A stretch of 64,000 bases of DNA from Morinoia aosen (Eukaryota > Arthropoda > Malacostraca > Amphipoda > Talitridae). Shown piece by piece: positions 11,183-21,320 of this stretch (position 1 is its first letter; each line of letters opens with the position of its first letter). The notes beneath the pieces were generated by a model. That model searched no databases. It was not told the DNA's origin and worked only from the letters and a program-made list of their open reading frames with translations. A program made the position numbers and the translations under genes. The stretch is from assembly GCA_030386875.1 (NCBI GenBank), contig CM059558.1, forward strand, positions 5,465,501 through 5,529,500, in the 5' to 3' direction.

Positions 11183-11828
11183 TTGTTTTTGCGCAAATTT
11201 GCACTTGTCTAAGCCTATTTTTTACTCCGGCACATTGAAACTCGTGCAACACTTCCCTCAGATTTTCTAGGTGACTCTCAAAGGTCATAGAGCTGACGCA
11301 CACATCGTCCAAATAAATGGCGGCGAATTTTCCAAGTTGCCTTTTCAAAACATGACAAATTACTCTCTGGTACACTGATGTTGAGCACTTGAGTCCCATA
11401 GGTAGCCTAGAGAACTCGAAGTTGCCTTGTCGAGTCTGAAATGCCGTGTACTGCTTACTTTCTTCATCTAGCTCAATTTGATGGAAGGCTGATTTTGCAT
11501 CGTCAATGGAATAGTATTCTTTGCCAGCCACCTCCTCCAGTGTCCCTATGATGTTGGGAATCGGATAATGTTCGTTTATTACCCGCATGTTTACAGCTCG
11601 CAAATCAAGGCAAACTCTGTGACCTCCTCCAGGCTTCTTCACGAGTACGAGGGGATTCTTCCAAGCACTTGTACTCTCTTGCACAACTCCACTTTCGATC
11701 ATCTCCGAGACTTTTTTATCAATAATTTCTTGGCTGGTGTACGGAATACGCCATCCTTTCATTTGAATTGGCCTATAATCACTCAGCAAAATTTTGTATT
11801 TTACTCCCTTAACGTGGCCAATATCCAT
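11151..11828 (-). pseudogene. gypsy-2 pol, part 1: reverse transcriptase
   Basis: A 225-codon frame with the RT fingers and palm: WKNPLVLVKKPGGGHRVCLD, the YPIP motif, YYSIDDAKSAFHQIEL with the first catalytic Asp, FSRLPMGLK, and the YLDD active site at IYLDDV. The frame runs out near 11220 in a six-A homopolymer, and the rest of RT continues in the frame of the 9116-11182 ORF. The simplest reading is a one-base indel in that run, either biological or an assembly error. It also overlaps the protease frame at its start, with a second frame change near 11850. Confidence 0.88.
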
Positions 11829-12727
11829 CTCGTCTGCACTAATTGTCTTGTGATATATTCCTTCAGCAGGTTTCTGACTTGTCCTTGTTTTTCAGCATCC
11901 AAGTGACTGAGGTCAAGCTCATCAATTTGCTGAAAGCGCTTCTCTCTGCGGCGATTTTCTGCTTCGCTATTTTCCGCATTGTTTTCTTCTGCAGTTGCAT
12001 CTTCATTCGAGATTTCGTGGCATGTTGCAATTATTGCTCCTTCAGTCAGAGCGATTTCTTCGGCTAAAGGGTTAAGTACAGGCATCAAAACATACCCGTT
12101 TTGTACCTTTGCAGCGGTGGCTCCGACGTAAGGCGCCCACTTAATTCTAGGCTCTAAAATTACTTCCTTTCCATCAAACTTGCCATCTGCTCGGCACTTC
12201 ACCATGGTTTGCGCGCGAGGCTTCACCGTGATGTCCTCAGCCAGAGTGACTGATGTTTCTTCCCGGGTTACACACAGAATTTTCGGAGAAGCGTGTCCTG
12301 GTGCTGAAAACATGTTCACGTAAGTGCCAAAGAATGATGCCCTACGTTTTCCGAAGTCTAGCTTTGCGTTGACTTTGTGCATTACTTCCACTCCTATTAG
12401 CAGGTCCCCTGGGAATGCATTTTCCTTCACAACAAAGCATCTCTGTACAATTTTCTGACCGTTAACTTTGATTGGCACATTAATCTTTCCCAGCACCGGT
12501 ACAGGTTCCTCTCCAATTGTTTTTAATGCAGTCGATGTTCCTTTTACACTAGCATTTTTAATTCCCGCAACCACACGCTCTTTTACCAAGCATATATTTG
12601 CTCCGGTGTCAAGAAGTGCGGTAACAGGTGTACCATTCACTTGGAGTATTACGCTGGGATTTATTATTGGAGCTAACGGTCTCCTATTCCGTTTTTTGGC
12701 TGTCCTGCAAACTGTTGCACTCTGCAA
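11801..12727 (-). pseudogene. gypsy-2 protease region
   Basis: A 308-codon frame overlapping the end of gag by 55 bp in a different frame, consistent with ribosomal frameshifting between gag and pol. The retropepsin active site is clear: LLDTGANICLV, in a block that starts VNGTPVTALLDTG. The following residues form a typical aspartic protease fold and then a linker rich in Glu and Asn (EENNAENSEAENRR). The frame leaves the coding path near 11850, where the RT frame takes over, so a small indel probably occurred there. The protease would cleave the gag and pol polyproteins. Confidence 0.82.
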
Positions 12728-13749
12728 TCAGCTCTTAGGTGCCCAAATTTTCCACAGTTGACGCACGGCGGTGGCACTGCTCTATACTGTGCTAAGTCCA
12801 CTGCAGGTGCAGGTGGTACTTCCGGATGCGGCTGTGGTTCTCTTGCGTGGTAAATTTGGTGCTGATGACTCCTAAGTCTGCCTTTTTCGCTCCAGTGGGG
12901 TGCTTCATAATTTCCTCTTCGATGATAAGGAGAGTGTCGTATCTGTCTGTTCCTTTCTCTCCAGGGTGGCACTTCATGGCGGTAGCCTCTTGGCCGTTGT
13001 GGTGAATGCCGCATCGTGTGGCCGACACGTGCAGTCTCATGCTGTGGCCTCCTCTCGCTTCGCTGCGCTCTCTCTCTCTCCGGTTCCCTCCTCTCTGTCG
13101 TTTCCCTTGGTACTGGAACTATCCGTCGATTTTCCACTTCGATTGCCATGTCCCTCAATTCTTGTACTGTCGTAGGTCGCGCATCACTTCGAAAGGGTTT
13201 CGTGATGTTATCCCTTAATCCGAGCCACATCAAATCTACAAGGACTCGTTCCGGATGTTCTAGATAATTCTCGTTGTACAGCCTTTCCAGGCGCGTCAGG
13301 TACTCTGAAACTCCCTCTCGGCTTGTTTGCTTCTTGGTCACTATTTCAAACAGCGCTTGAATCGGATGTTCTACTTGGTCGGCGTATGAGCGCAGCCATG
13401 TTTCTGCTTCTCGTAGGTTCGTTAGTGTACCAATTATTTTATTGCATTCCTTTGCCTCATGTGGACCTAGGCATAGGAAGAAGGCATTCACCTGCTCGCT
13501 GTTATTCAGATTGCCAGTCAAAAACTTCAACCTTGCCATATGTTCCCCCACATCATCGCCCCTCCTGAATTTGGCCCCTATGGCTCCCACGCAACTGGTT
13601 ACCACTGGCATGTTAACTGCCTCCTCTTCGGGCTGTGGTGGCGTTGCTGGCTCATTTCTGCGGGCGTTGTTCCTTCTCCCGCGCGCAGGCATAGTGTCGA
13701 TCTTCTCCAATTCACTTTTTCCAAAACTCAAAATTTTGCGATCACTCAA
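12673..13749 (-). CDS. gypsy-2 gag
   Basis: A 358-codon frame from ATG 13749. The first half is a retrotransposon gag capsid region (FRRGDDVGEHMARLKFLTG, EYLTRLERLY, LVDLMWLGL). The middle is strongly basic and Arg/Pro/His-rich, and the C-terminus has one CCHC zinc knuckle, CVNCGKFGHLRADC, which binds the RNA genome. No stop or frameshift is seen. It assembles the cytoplasmic particle in which reverse transcription occurs. Confidence 0.88.
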   Translation of the reverse strand: MSDRKILSFGKSELEKIDTMPARGRRNNARRNEPATPPQPEEEAVNMPVVTSCVGAIGAKFRRGDDVGEHMARLKFLTGNLNNSEQVNAFFLCLGPHEAKECNKIIGTLTNLREAETWLRSYADQVEHPIQALFEIVTKKQTSREGVSEYLTRLERLYNENYLEHPERVLVDLMWLGLRDNITKPFRSDARPTTVQELRDMAIEVENRRIVPVPRETTERREPERERAQRSERRPQHETARVGHTMRHSPQRPRGYRHEVPPWRERNRQIRHSPYHRRGNYEAPHWSEKGRLRSHQHQIYHAREPQPHPEVPPAPAVDLAQYRAVPPPCVNCGKFGHLRADCRVQQFAGQPKNGIGDR

Positions 13750-15035
13750 ATAATTTTTAAAACTTACTCACTGTGGAATTTCACTGAAACTTTGTATTAA
13801 TCGTGTGAGCACACTAGAATTTTCTCACTGAATCTTATCACTTTTATAAACACTTTCACTTTCTTTAGCTATATGGCAGTGTGCTTGCTGGCTTCTCACA
13901 CCGGAACACAGAAAATCATCACTACGAGTTATGTACCTCTACGGAATTTCTGTACGTTTTGCACATGAAATAACCACTCAAAAAAAATGCAATGCAACTG
14001 TTATACTACACTCACAAAATTCACAAAGTTACAAAGCGATCGTGTTGATCTTACCAAATTGTGATGTCACGAGAAATGTGCCCTTCCCCTCCTCGTTAAC
14101 ATTTCATTAACAGGAAGATCCGGCTCTCGGAATTGAGGAATGGCACACCTCCAAAGGATACATATACGACACAAAAATTCATGGAAAATAATTGACACTA
14201 CAGTCTATATACTAAAAAGAAAAGGTACTCACCGGTGATCGCTGACCCACTTACGTAGCGCATTATCTGAGCGCCCTCCGTGGTATTACGGTTTATCGCT
14301 TCTGATATTGTGGGGCATGATACACAGGATAAACTATGCTTAACATTTATAATTTCCAGCTATACGTCATACAAACATTAATGAGCGTACACACAATGAA
14401 TCGTGTTAGGAATAATGCCAATTAAGTAATGGAATCAAATAGCATACGTCAAATGACTTACATCACATAATTATACTGAAATATTGGCTGGCCGGCCGCC
14501 GCTAAGTTTACAAGAGTTACACATGAGAATTCATCTATCCTGTCCTAATTCCATCTCAGTTATTCCAGCAGCACAGTGGGCAACGGCCACTTCAACCACA
14601 AACATTCGTCCGCGACTCGCTTCAGTTCAAAGGCCTGTCTTATTCACTGTTCAGGAAATGTCTAGTGATGACGTTCTTTTGCTTATTCCGCTTCAGTATA
14701 TTCACACGTCGATTTCCTTTCATCCGAGCTGATCGATCCTCAGACATATGACTCCGTCCCACCTGTCAAGATAAATTTTAACTTGTTAATTATGATAGCA
14801 CCCATTAAGCTCCCTTAAACCATTTCAATTTTTTACATTACTGTATGCTAATAAATTTCAGAAAATTTTATAAAAAAAATCATCTTTTCCCAAGAAACGG
14901 CTTCGCTCTTACCCTCCCACAGACGTTGCGCCTAAGTGTTCCATTAAATGATTCCCACGCTGCAAGTTTAATTTGCTCTTCTGCAAGTGAAACGAGAAAA
15001 TGTATAAATTTCATGATCACATTTTGGCGTGAAAC
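13750..15035 (-). other. gypsy-2 leader between 5' LTR and gag
   Basis: About 1.29 kb without a credible gene. No tRNA-complementary primer site beginning TGG was found next to the LTR, so the priming mode is unclear. It may have diverged or lie at a slightly different boundary. Confidence 0.45.
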
Positions 15036-15884
15036 TTAGTATAATTTTCAATATATCCAATAACCCCTTTTCATTATATCTTTGAGCACGTTTGTTACAG
15101 CGAACACACCCGCGTTTCATTTCTTATACTTCGCGTCGCGGCGTCGGTTGTAGAACTGCCTTTTGTTCGTCCCCGATGCCTAGCGCCTTTTCTTGAGGGT
15201 TGTCCTCTCTCATATTCGACCTATAAGAATCCTCGGACCTTGACTGCGACCGCCTTCCCTCTCTTCTCATTGGTGGTCCCGCAGCTCGCCTTTATTTTTT
15301 CTTAGCCTCATTGTTTCTTACGCTCTCACGCTCCAGCCCCTTCGAAGCCGACCGTTGGTTTGCCTTCTCTCTCGGCTTAAGTGTCTCGGTTTATATTTGA
15401 CCACAAGGCGGCTTTGTTTTGCACATGGGTAGGCATTTTTCCGACCGTCTCAAGTTTCCCAAGGGCTCGCCCGAATGAAAAAATTTGCTAACACCACGAT
15501 ATCGACCTCTCCAGAAACAACACAGCTTGTGGTCCAAATGTATACAAGGCCTTTCTCACCACACCTATATTTGTTGGCTTTGGCATTAGGGCGATTTTCC
15601 TTGCAAAGGGATCGCGTCGTTCTCGGGTTTCCAAGGGACAAGTCGGTCTATAAATCTGTCAAGCTCACACAAGCTGACACACACAAACATACAGCCCCGT
15701 ACTGCTGGAACCTTTCAAGATGTTTCAACGAACAACTTTTATTTTTACGTAAGCACAAAATTTGTTACACGTAAATTTATTACACATGATTAAAAAAAAC
15801 TCGAATTTATTACACATGGTTAAGATTTTACCTAAATTCTCATTTTTAATTCGAAAATTGATTATTCTTAACAGATTCTCGACA
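15036..15884 (-). repeat. 5' LTR of gypsy-2
   Basis: Same orientation and nearly the same sequence as 5545-6394, with matching TATAAA and AATAAA positions. The right flank (from 15885) is intron-like DNA of the P-like copy A, which is unrelated to the polypurine tract seen beside the other LTR. Confidence 0.75.
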
Positions 15885-16069
15885 GTAGCACTTTACAATG
15901 GAAAATCATGGAAAAGATTTTGCATCTTTTCTGTCATTTTTCACCTTGACATTTAGCTACAAAGTAGAAAGTTATTACGAGTTAATCTAAAAATTTCAGA
16001 TTTGATAGGCTACATAAGAAAAAAAAGGTACTGTGAATTATTATCATTATTATTAATATTATTATTATA

Positions 16070-16365
16070 TAAGAAAGTTTTAGCTTCTCAGAACCACAAC
16101 AAAGATGTTCTAAGAAAGGAAGGAGAAGGGCACCATTTAGTATGTAGTTGAGGGAAGGGGGTATTTATGCACAAGGTGCACAGAAACAGTAAGCTAAGAA
16201 AGAAGTTCATGAAGCAAGAAAATTTTCAAGGAGAAAGTAGTAGGTGCTGAAAAACAAGACAGCAGTGATCCGAAAAAAGATGGTCCGTAACAAAACAAAA
16301 ACCTATTCTTTTTCAACAAAAAGTAAGCCTACCTAACCTTTAGCTCAGGCCCTCACATAGTCAAG
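16070..16365. repeat. interspersed repeat family, copy 1
   Basis: About 295 bp sharing blocks such as GAAGGCACCATTT, GTAGTAGGTGCTGAAAAAC, GACAGCAGTGA and GCCTACCTAACC with 18030-18315, and weaker forms at 18360-18600, 20235-20440 and 42840-43020. No coding capacity is seen. No A and B box promoter was recognised, so I do not call it a SINE. Confidence 0.55.
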
Positions 16366-16921
16366 CTATTCTGAAAATGCATCCAATATACAGTACACAA
16401 GTTTTACAGTCTGCAGTCCAAACTAGCTTTCATGCTGAGCACTGCAGGTTCTAAGCTTTCTACTTGCTAATTTCAACATAAAGGAGAGATCAAAATTTCA
16501 ACAATGCAAGTGAAGTTTTTTTATTGTAAACCTGGTCAAATTTGTCATCTCATCTTACTTCCGGAATAATTTACACATAAAAATTTAGAGACTATTAGAT
16601 CTGATAGCACCCTATGACAAGATTTATGTTACCTTTTTGGAATAAAAAGCTCAATGCTATTAAATTTTTTTTGAAAATAAGCAGTATGTCATTAATCAGC
16701 ATAGAATTTGTGCACGTTATATTCTTATTTCCTTTATACTTAAAATTTCAGGCGAGTCAACAGCATTTTCCTATGGAATAAGCATATCGAATTTTAAATG
16801 GTCTACTGCATCTGGTTTCAAAGATTTGACAGAGAGATGCAACTTCATCAAGGGAAAAAATCAGTTAAGCGCAATCCATTTTAAATAAAATTGAAATAAT
16901 ATTCAAAGTTCAATTTCTTAC

Positions 16922-17208
16922 CTTCCAGGTCCAAAGTCCTGTGATCATAAAACAACAGCACAACACTAGTTTTCAACACCACTTAGTGCATCTTTAATGC
17001 CGATAGGATTCTTCGGTAGTAGGTCTTTTTGAAATGGCGGCTGCAAACAGGAATTCGACGTTAAAATCACTTAACTTGACAATTCCACTCGGCGCAATCA
17101 ATTTTTTAAAATTGAAACCAGGGCATTGAAATATGTAGGGTAAATTTTTTGAATTATTCTGACACCGAATAACTGAACATTTTTTAATTTAATTAGAGGC
17201 GGCGACAC
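16922..17208 (-). pseudogene. degenerate THAP exon of P-like copy A
   Basis: Aligns with the THAP exon of copy B (36997-36688): an initial SPPL segment, a KKCS block, the following NNSKN, and the exon end CCTGGAAG followed by a GTAAG donor at 16921. The start codon position reads GTG, and several stops and indels break the frame, so it cannot make a THAP domain. THAP domains are C2CH zinc-binding modules that recognise the transposon ends in P-type transposases. Confidence 0.65.
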
Positions 17209-17249
17209 TGCATTTCACTTGACAAGTCAACTCCTCGTTTGAACGGCAC

Positions 17250-17695
17250 TGCTAGATTCAAGATTGTCGTACCAGTGGCGCTAACAGTGATGCCAGATTT
17301 CGGGTTAGCAGTGTTGCCAGATGTAATCTAAGCGTTGCTGTTGGTGCGATGCCATGACGTCACATACACACCACTCGATTTTTCAAAAGACTGGTTTGCT
17401 GCTACCTCTTTTAGGTATACCGTGGTATATATGGAGTGAGCATAGCCGTCTGTGAAGAGAACCATTTTTGAGATTTCTCCTATGTTTGTGGTAACCAATA
17501 GCCGTCATGGTAGACTAAAGGAGGTACCGTCACTTCTACGGGGACAGCCGCGCACATTCGCCAATTCGACTAGCCAATAGAAGGCTTCATTTCAAACAAG
17601 CCGTGTGACGTCGCATACACACCATGACGTCAGCGGCAGCGTACTACGTACTACTACGCTGCGTACTCTGCAGTTCCAGACGTACGATCAACAAC
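17250..17695. promoter_or_regulatory. putative bidirectional promoter with CRE and CCAAT motifs
   Basis: The region between the minus-strand THAP exon and a plus-strand ATG contains TGACGTCA palindromes at about 17354 and 17623, a TGACGTCG at about 17606, and a GCCAATAG (CCAAT box) near 17572. The same TGACGTCACAT block occurs at the equivalent place of copy B (about 37145). These are classical ATF/CREB and NF-Y sites. Their function here is inference. Confidence 0.4.
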
Positions 17696-17722
17696 ATGGC
17701 CGACAGCCAGTGTCCTCCGCAG
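17696..17722 (+). other. candidate first coding exon (MADSQCPPQ) with splice donor
   Basis: ATG 17696 opens nine codons ending CCGCAG directly before GTATGG, a fair splice donor. It lies immediately downstream of the CRE/CCAAT region. No downstream exon was identified in the window, so this could be the first exon of a host gene with a long intron, or chance. Confidence 0.3.
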
Positions 17723-18029
17723 GTATGGATTTGGATTTTTGAAAAATTGAATTCCGTCCTGCTACGTGTAAATCTATCAAAACTAAAAGGTTATCGACCT
17801 TCAATTTCATCATTCGGGCAGCTTCATAAATTGAAAGCTTTATCCAAACTGTAGGAAAATTTACTTAATTCAACCATACAAAACGTTTCCTAATCTTCTT
17901 CATGCGGATGTGGCTGACGATTGCGCACCGGATTGCAAGGATAATATAAATTTCCGTACTCAGATATTTATTTGAAAAAAAAATGCTATACATTTCGCTT
18001 GATTATATTAGATTATAAGTTAGTTTCAG
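17723..18029. other. spacer, nothing recognised
   Basis: AT-rich; would be intron if the exon at 17696-17722 is real. Confidence 0.4.
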
Positions 18030-18315
18030 CCTTCCAAACCGCTACAAAAAAAGAACGTATCGACGAAAGTAAAGATGAAGGCACCATTTATTATGGAACG
18101 GAGGAAATGCGGAATCCATGCGCAAGGTGCATAGAAACAGGAAGCTAAGAAAGAACTTCATGAAACAAGATAAAATTGAAGAAGAAAAAGTAGTAGGTGC
18201 TGAAAAACAGGACAGCAGTGAACCGAAAAAGATGGGCCGTAAGAAAACAAAAACCTTTTCTATTTCAATAAAAAAAGAGCCTACCTAACCATTAGCTCGG
18301 GCCCTCACATAGTCC
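18030..18315. repeat. interspersed repeat family, copy 2
   Basis: The best match to copy 1: both end in a GGCCCTCACATAG block after GCCTACCTAACC. Confidence 0.6.
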
Positions 18316-18359
18316 CCCTGGGAGCGCTAATTCCCATACATACAATAACTGTATTCCCC

Positions 18360-18600
18360 TGAGGGGTCGATACCCTGTACAGAGAAACGTTAAATTGAGG
18401 AGCAAGATTTTGACAATATTAACGCTGAAGAAGAAAATCATAGGTGATGAGAAACGGACAGCAGTGAATAAAAAGAAAAGAGTTCTTAACCAAAGAAAAC
18501 AAAGCTTTGAAATTTTAACAAAAAGAAGCCCTACCAAGCTCTCACTTTGGCACCTAACATAACTAGTCCTGTGAGAATGGGGAGCAAAAGACAAGCAACA
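18360..18600. repeat. interspersed repeat family, diverged copy
   Basis: Shares GAAGAAGAAAATCATAGGTG, GACAGCAGTGAA and the AAAGAAGCCCTACC block with copies 1 and 2, in tandem behind copy 2. Confidence 0.45.
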
Positions 18601-19336
18601 ATTAGTCCCAGTAAAAATATTTACCTCACTTAAAAATACATTAAATATATATCACGTAATTTTTTGGCGATAGTGAATGAAACAAACTATTTTCCTATCA
18701 AAACAACATTTGATACACCACCGCTCTAGGCGCGCTTCAACACTTCCCGGTTATAAACTCCAAAATCTACACAAAATAAACAACACACAACAAATTATTA
18801 AACTCTAGGAAAAGACTTGGGTAATCACAGACGACAAAAGACTTATAAATAATAAACTGCAGAACTCCCAATGCATTAGCGCTATATTTGAGCATCAGGA
18901 CATACTGCGTGCCAGTTAGGATAGAACTATAAAATAAAAGTTAAATGAACCCTTAATCTTCAAAAGTGAAGAAATTTAGCATGAAGGATTATAAAGATAT
19001 ACTTTAGAATGACAAGTAGGTCAAAATTACAATTTTAGTACCAATTCTTCTAATTCTCTGCAATTCTGCATGGAAGAAATAAATCATAGTTAACCATACA
19101 CACCAAACATAAATGTGTTATGAGCTAGGCAACATTGTGCAAAATATTCGTACACAGCCTTAAATTCAACGCAAACTAATGCACAAGGTTCATCACCAGC
19201 TCGATTCAAGAAAACGCTTCACAGACTTTAATGAGTTTCCCATTAACAAAAAAAGGCTACCACAAGTTCAACACTAATGGTTGTTCATTAGCCAAAATGA
19301 ATCACTCTGAAGTGAATCAAAGCATTGCGAAGAGAA
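18601..19336. other. spacer or 3' flank of the P-like gene
   Basis: AT-rich sequence following the stop codon of the P-like gene. No gene was seen; a terminal inverted repeat of the P-like element was looked for and not found. Confidence 0.4.
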
Positions 19337-19924
19337 TTATTTGTGCATTATTTTACCGAGTTTCTCTTTGGAACAGGTAGTCCGCAGAGATCTGTTGTAC
19401 GCCCTAATTGACTGCAGTGTTCTACATCTGACAAAGAATTTTATGATGTACATTGTTATTTGAGAACAGCAGGTGCGAGGTTTGGGGCAGTTATCATTGA
19501 TTACTTTACACACAGATTTGCAGAACCCTGGTAGGTGACTAATTTTACTAAAAAGATAAAGGAAAACTCTCTCATAAGAAATGATAGTGTGTACAAAAGA
19601 TTCACTGCAATATTTCAGTCCCTTGCGCGGATCATCAGACTGAACATACTCTTTAAATGACACAAACAAATGAAAACTGAAATTTTTTACGCTAAGAATG
19701 GAAAAACAAGTACTGCAGTCAGCCAAAGATGTTTTTGTTAGTTGCTTGTGATAGAGGTCTGTTTTCATGGCAACGTAACCGGAGAAATACGTGGCGGCAT
19801 CTTCCACTTCCAAAGAAGCAAAAATTCCTCCAATCTCGGTGGCTCCGGTAAACACTACAGCAGCCTGTTGTTCCTCTTTAGACACCGGAATGATAGGTGG
19901 CACTACTTCACTTTCTTCCGGCAC
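19337..19924 (-). pseudogene. P-like transposase exon 3 (C-terminal domain)
   Basis: A 195-codon open segment whose 5' limit is a TTTCAG acceptor. It contains the acidic insert PEESEVVPP, a segment resembling the conserved zinc-like region of P/THAP9 C-termini (YFSGYVAMK followed by DCSTC), and ends in a basic tail. It joins exon 2 in phase 0. No internal stop. Confidence 0.7.
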
Positions 19925-20696
19925 CTGAAAGGCACGAAAAAATGTGAACTCAAGTTAAAATTTTCTTCAAGTAAGTCTGTGACTTCATAAGCCAGCATTT
20001 TAGTTGCATTTAAGGGTACAGATTTAAATGTTAGAGAAAACAGAAAGTTAACCTAATATGATACATTGAGATGCAGATGCGAGCAACTAGAAAGAGGTCA
20101 GTTGTACAGAATTACGCTGAACAGGAAGCAGCATTGAAAAGCATAGAAAGAAATGAAAATGATAAACTAGAGCATTATACTAAATGTAAAAATATAAGGA
20201 GTCTCAAAGGAGAAAAAATAATACCATAAGCTAAAGATTAGATTATGTTAGTTTAAGCCTCCATAACCGCTAAAAAGCGTGTTTAGACGAGAGGAAAGAG
20301 AAAGGCACCATTTGATGAGGAGATAAGGGAATGCAAAGTGGGATTTCATGGGAGAAACAAGATATGAGGGGAAAAAAGGAAACACAAGATTGAAAGTAAT
20401 AGGCAGAGAATTGTTAAATACATGGCTTAAAAAAACATAAGTTTATGCACTCTATCTATGTCCCACAATTCCTCTCTAACATTTAATGTTGTCTAACATA
20501 TCTAGATTTTTGAAAGATATTAAATAACAATCATAATCGAAACTTATGAAAACTTGGAAGGAATATAAGTGTAAAAAGTGCAAATATCTATTAAATAAGA
20601 CTCCATTGAGTTGAGAAAATCGGACTATAATCTGGACATCCTAAATTTTATTCTGACATGTTTGTATTCCTTAACGGGTTGCCAGACGCATCTCAC
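19925..20696 (-). other. intron 2 of the P-like gene
   Basis: 772 bp with GTGAGA donor at 20696 and CAG acceptor at 19925. An interspersed repeat copy lies at 20235-20440. Confidence 0.6.
20235..20440. repeat. interspersed repeat family, diverged copy in intron
   Basis: Starts with TTAAGCCTCCATAACCGCT, similar to CAGCCTTCCAAACCGCT of copy 2, and shares the AAGGCACCATTTGATG region. The 3' half is poorly conserved. Confidence 0.4.
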
Positions 20697-20985
20697 CTCT
20701 GCTAAGAAGCCCAAGGTCTCTCCTTATTGCTCGTCATGAGCTGTCTCGCAGTTGGAAGCGAGAGGAGCTCGAATGAGAGAAGAAGCAGTAACCTTGGCGT
20801 AGTTCGGCGTGAACGATTGGGCATCTGAGAACTTCTGCAGCAGACGAATTTTGCCAAAGAACAATTCGAGCTCATTTTGGCAGAGATTTCTTGTAGATAG
20901 GTATGGCAGATGATGGCCATCCAAAACAGGTCTCAATGAAAGAATGACCGTTATGGATTGTAACAATCCTTGGATGAAGCGGCAT
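20697..20985 (-). pseudogene. P-like transposase exon 2, distal part after the foldback insertion
   Basis: Continues the catalytic exon beyond the foldback element: RRCRFIQGLLQSI, a YLSTRNLCQNELELFFGKIR block matching the conserved region that supplies the catalytic Glu of P-type transposases, and NPTP-like SFTPNYAKV. A TAA at 20726-20724 stops the frame nine codons before the splice donor. Confidence 0.72.
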
Positions 20986-21165
20986 CTCCGGACAGCGCTA
21001 GTGTCAAAAGTCTGTTGATGCCCTCCTTCTCGCATGATCACCTGGGCTGCATGCCAGATACCGCCAGATCTTGCATACACCTGCGATGCATGCCAGATGC
21101 CGCCAATAACTACCGTGTTGTGTTCTTCTATATCCCTTATGCTGTATTTTCTATATAAAAAGTGT

Positions 21166-21320
21166 TAACGACAGTCGGATATTAGGAAACACGTCTGGCA
21201 TTTTAGAAATCTCACCAGCAGCCTCTGCAATTTTGGCCACGAGATATTCCTTACATTTCCATTCTAAACGTTTTTGCAGAAACCTTTTAATCGAACATCT
21301 CTAAAAGGAAATTTAATCTT
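21166..21320 (-). pseudogene. mariner (DD41D-type) transposase C-terminal remnant in foldback left arm
   Basis: Minus-strand translation gives LVAKIAEAAGEI followed by MPDVFPNIR, matching the C-terminus of the DD41D mariner at 50857-52527 (LVARIAAAAGDI) and the remnant at 30251-30875. The mirror copy is at about 23430-23580, so the mariner was in the sequence before the arms were duplicated. Confidence 0.6.

Larger units (their letters stand above)
5545..15884 (-). mobile_element. gypsy-2: near-complete Ty3/gypsy retrotransposon
   Basis: A 10.3-kb minus-strand element bounded by 850-bp direct repeats that differ at roughly 15-20 positions. Order on the minus strand: 5' LTR, 1.3-kb leader, gag, protease, RT, RNase H, integrase, 2.7-kb noncoding region, polypurine tract, 3' LTR. 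The LTRs carry TATAAA and AATAAA in the correct minus-strand order. Two frameshifts break pol. A clear target-site duplication was not found: the flanks are GCATA on the left and GTAGC on the right. A tRNA primer-binding site was not recognised next to the 5' LTR. The left edge lies exactly at the end of the gypsy-1 LTR. Confidence 0.82.
15885..17420 (-). mobile_element. P-like element copy A, 5' fragment (promoter, THAP exon, start of intron 1)
   Basis: Collinear with 36030-37210 of copy B. Shared blocks include the intron segment around 16370-16560, the exon with its splice donor, and an upstream block ending GTATACCGTG. Homology ends at 15885 where gypsy-2 begins. The catalytic exons of this copy are not in the window. 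An interspersed repeat (16070-16365) sits in its intron. Confidence 0.65.

Noticed and set aside
5545..15884. Helitron reading of the 850-bp repeats (CTAA end)
   Set aside because: No terminal hairpin and no A-T insertion site; direct repeats enclosing gag-pol and a polypurine tract fit LTRs.
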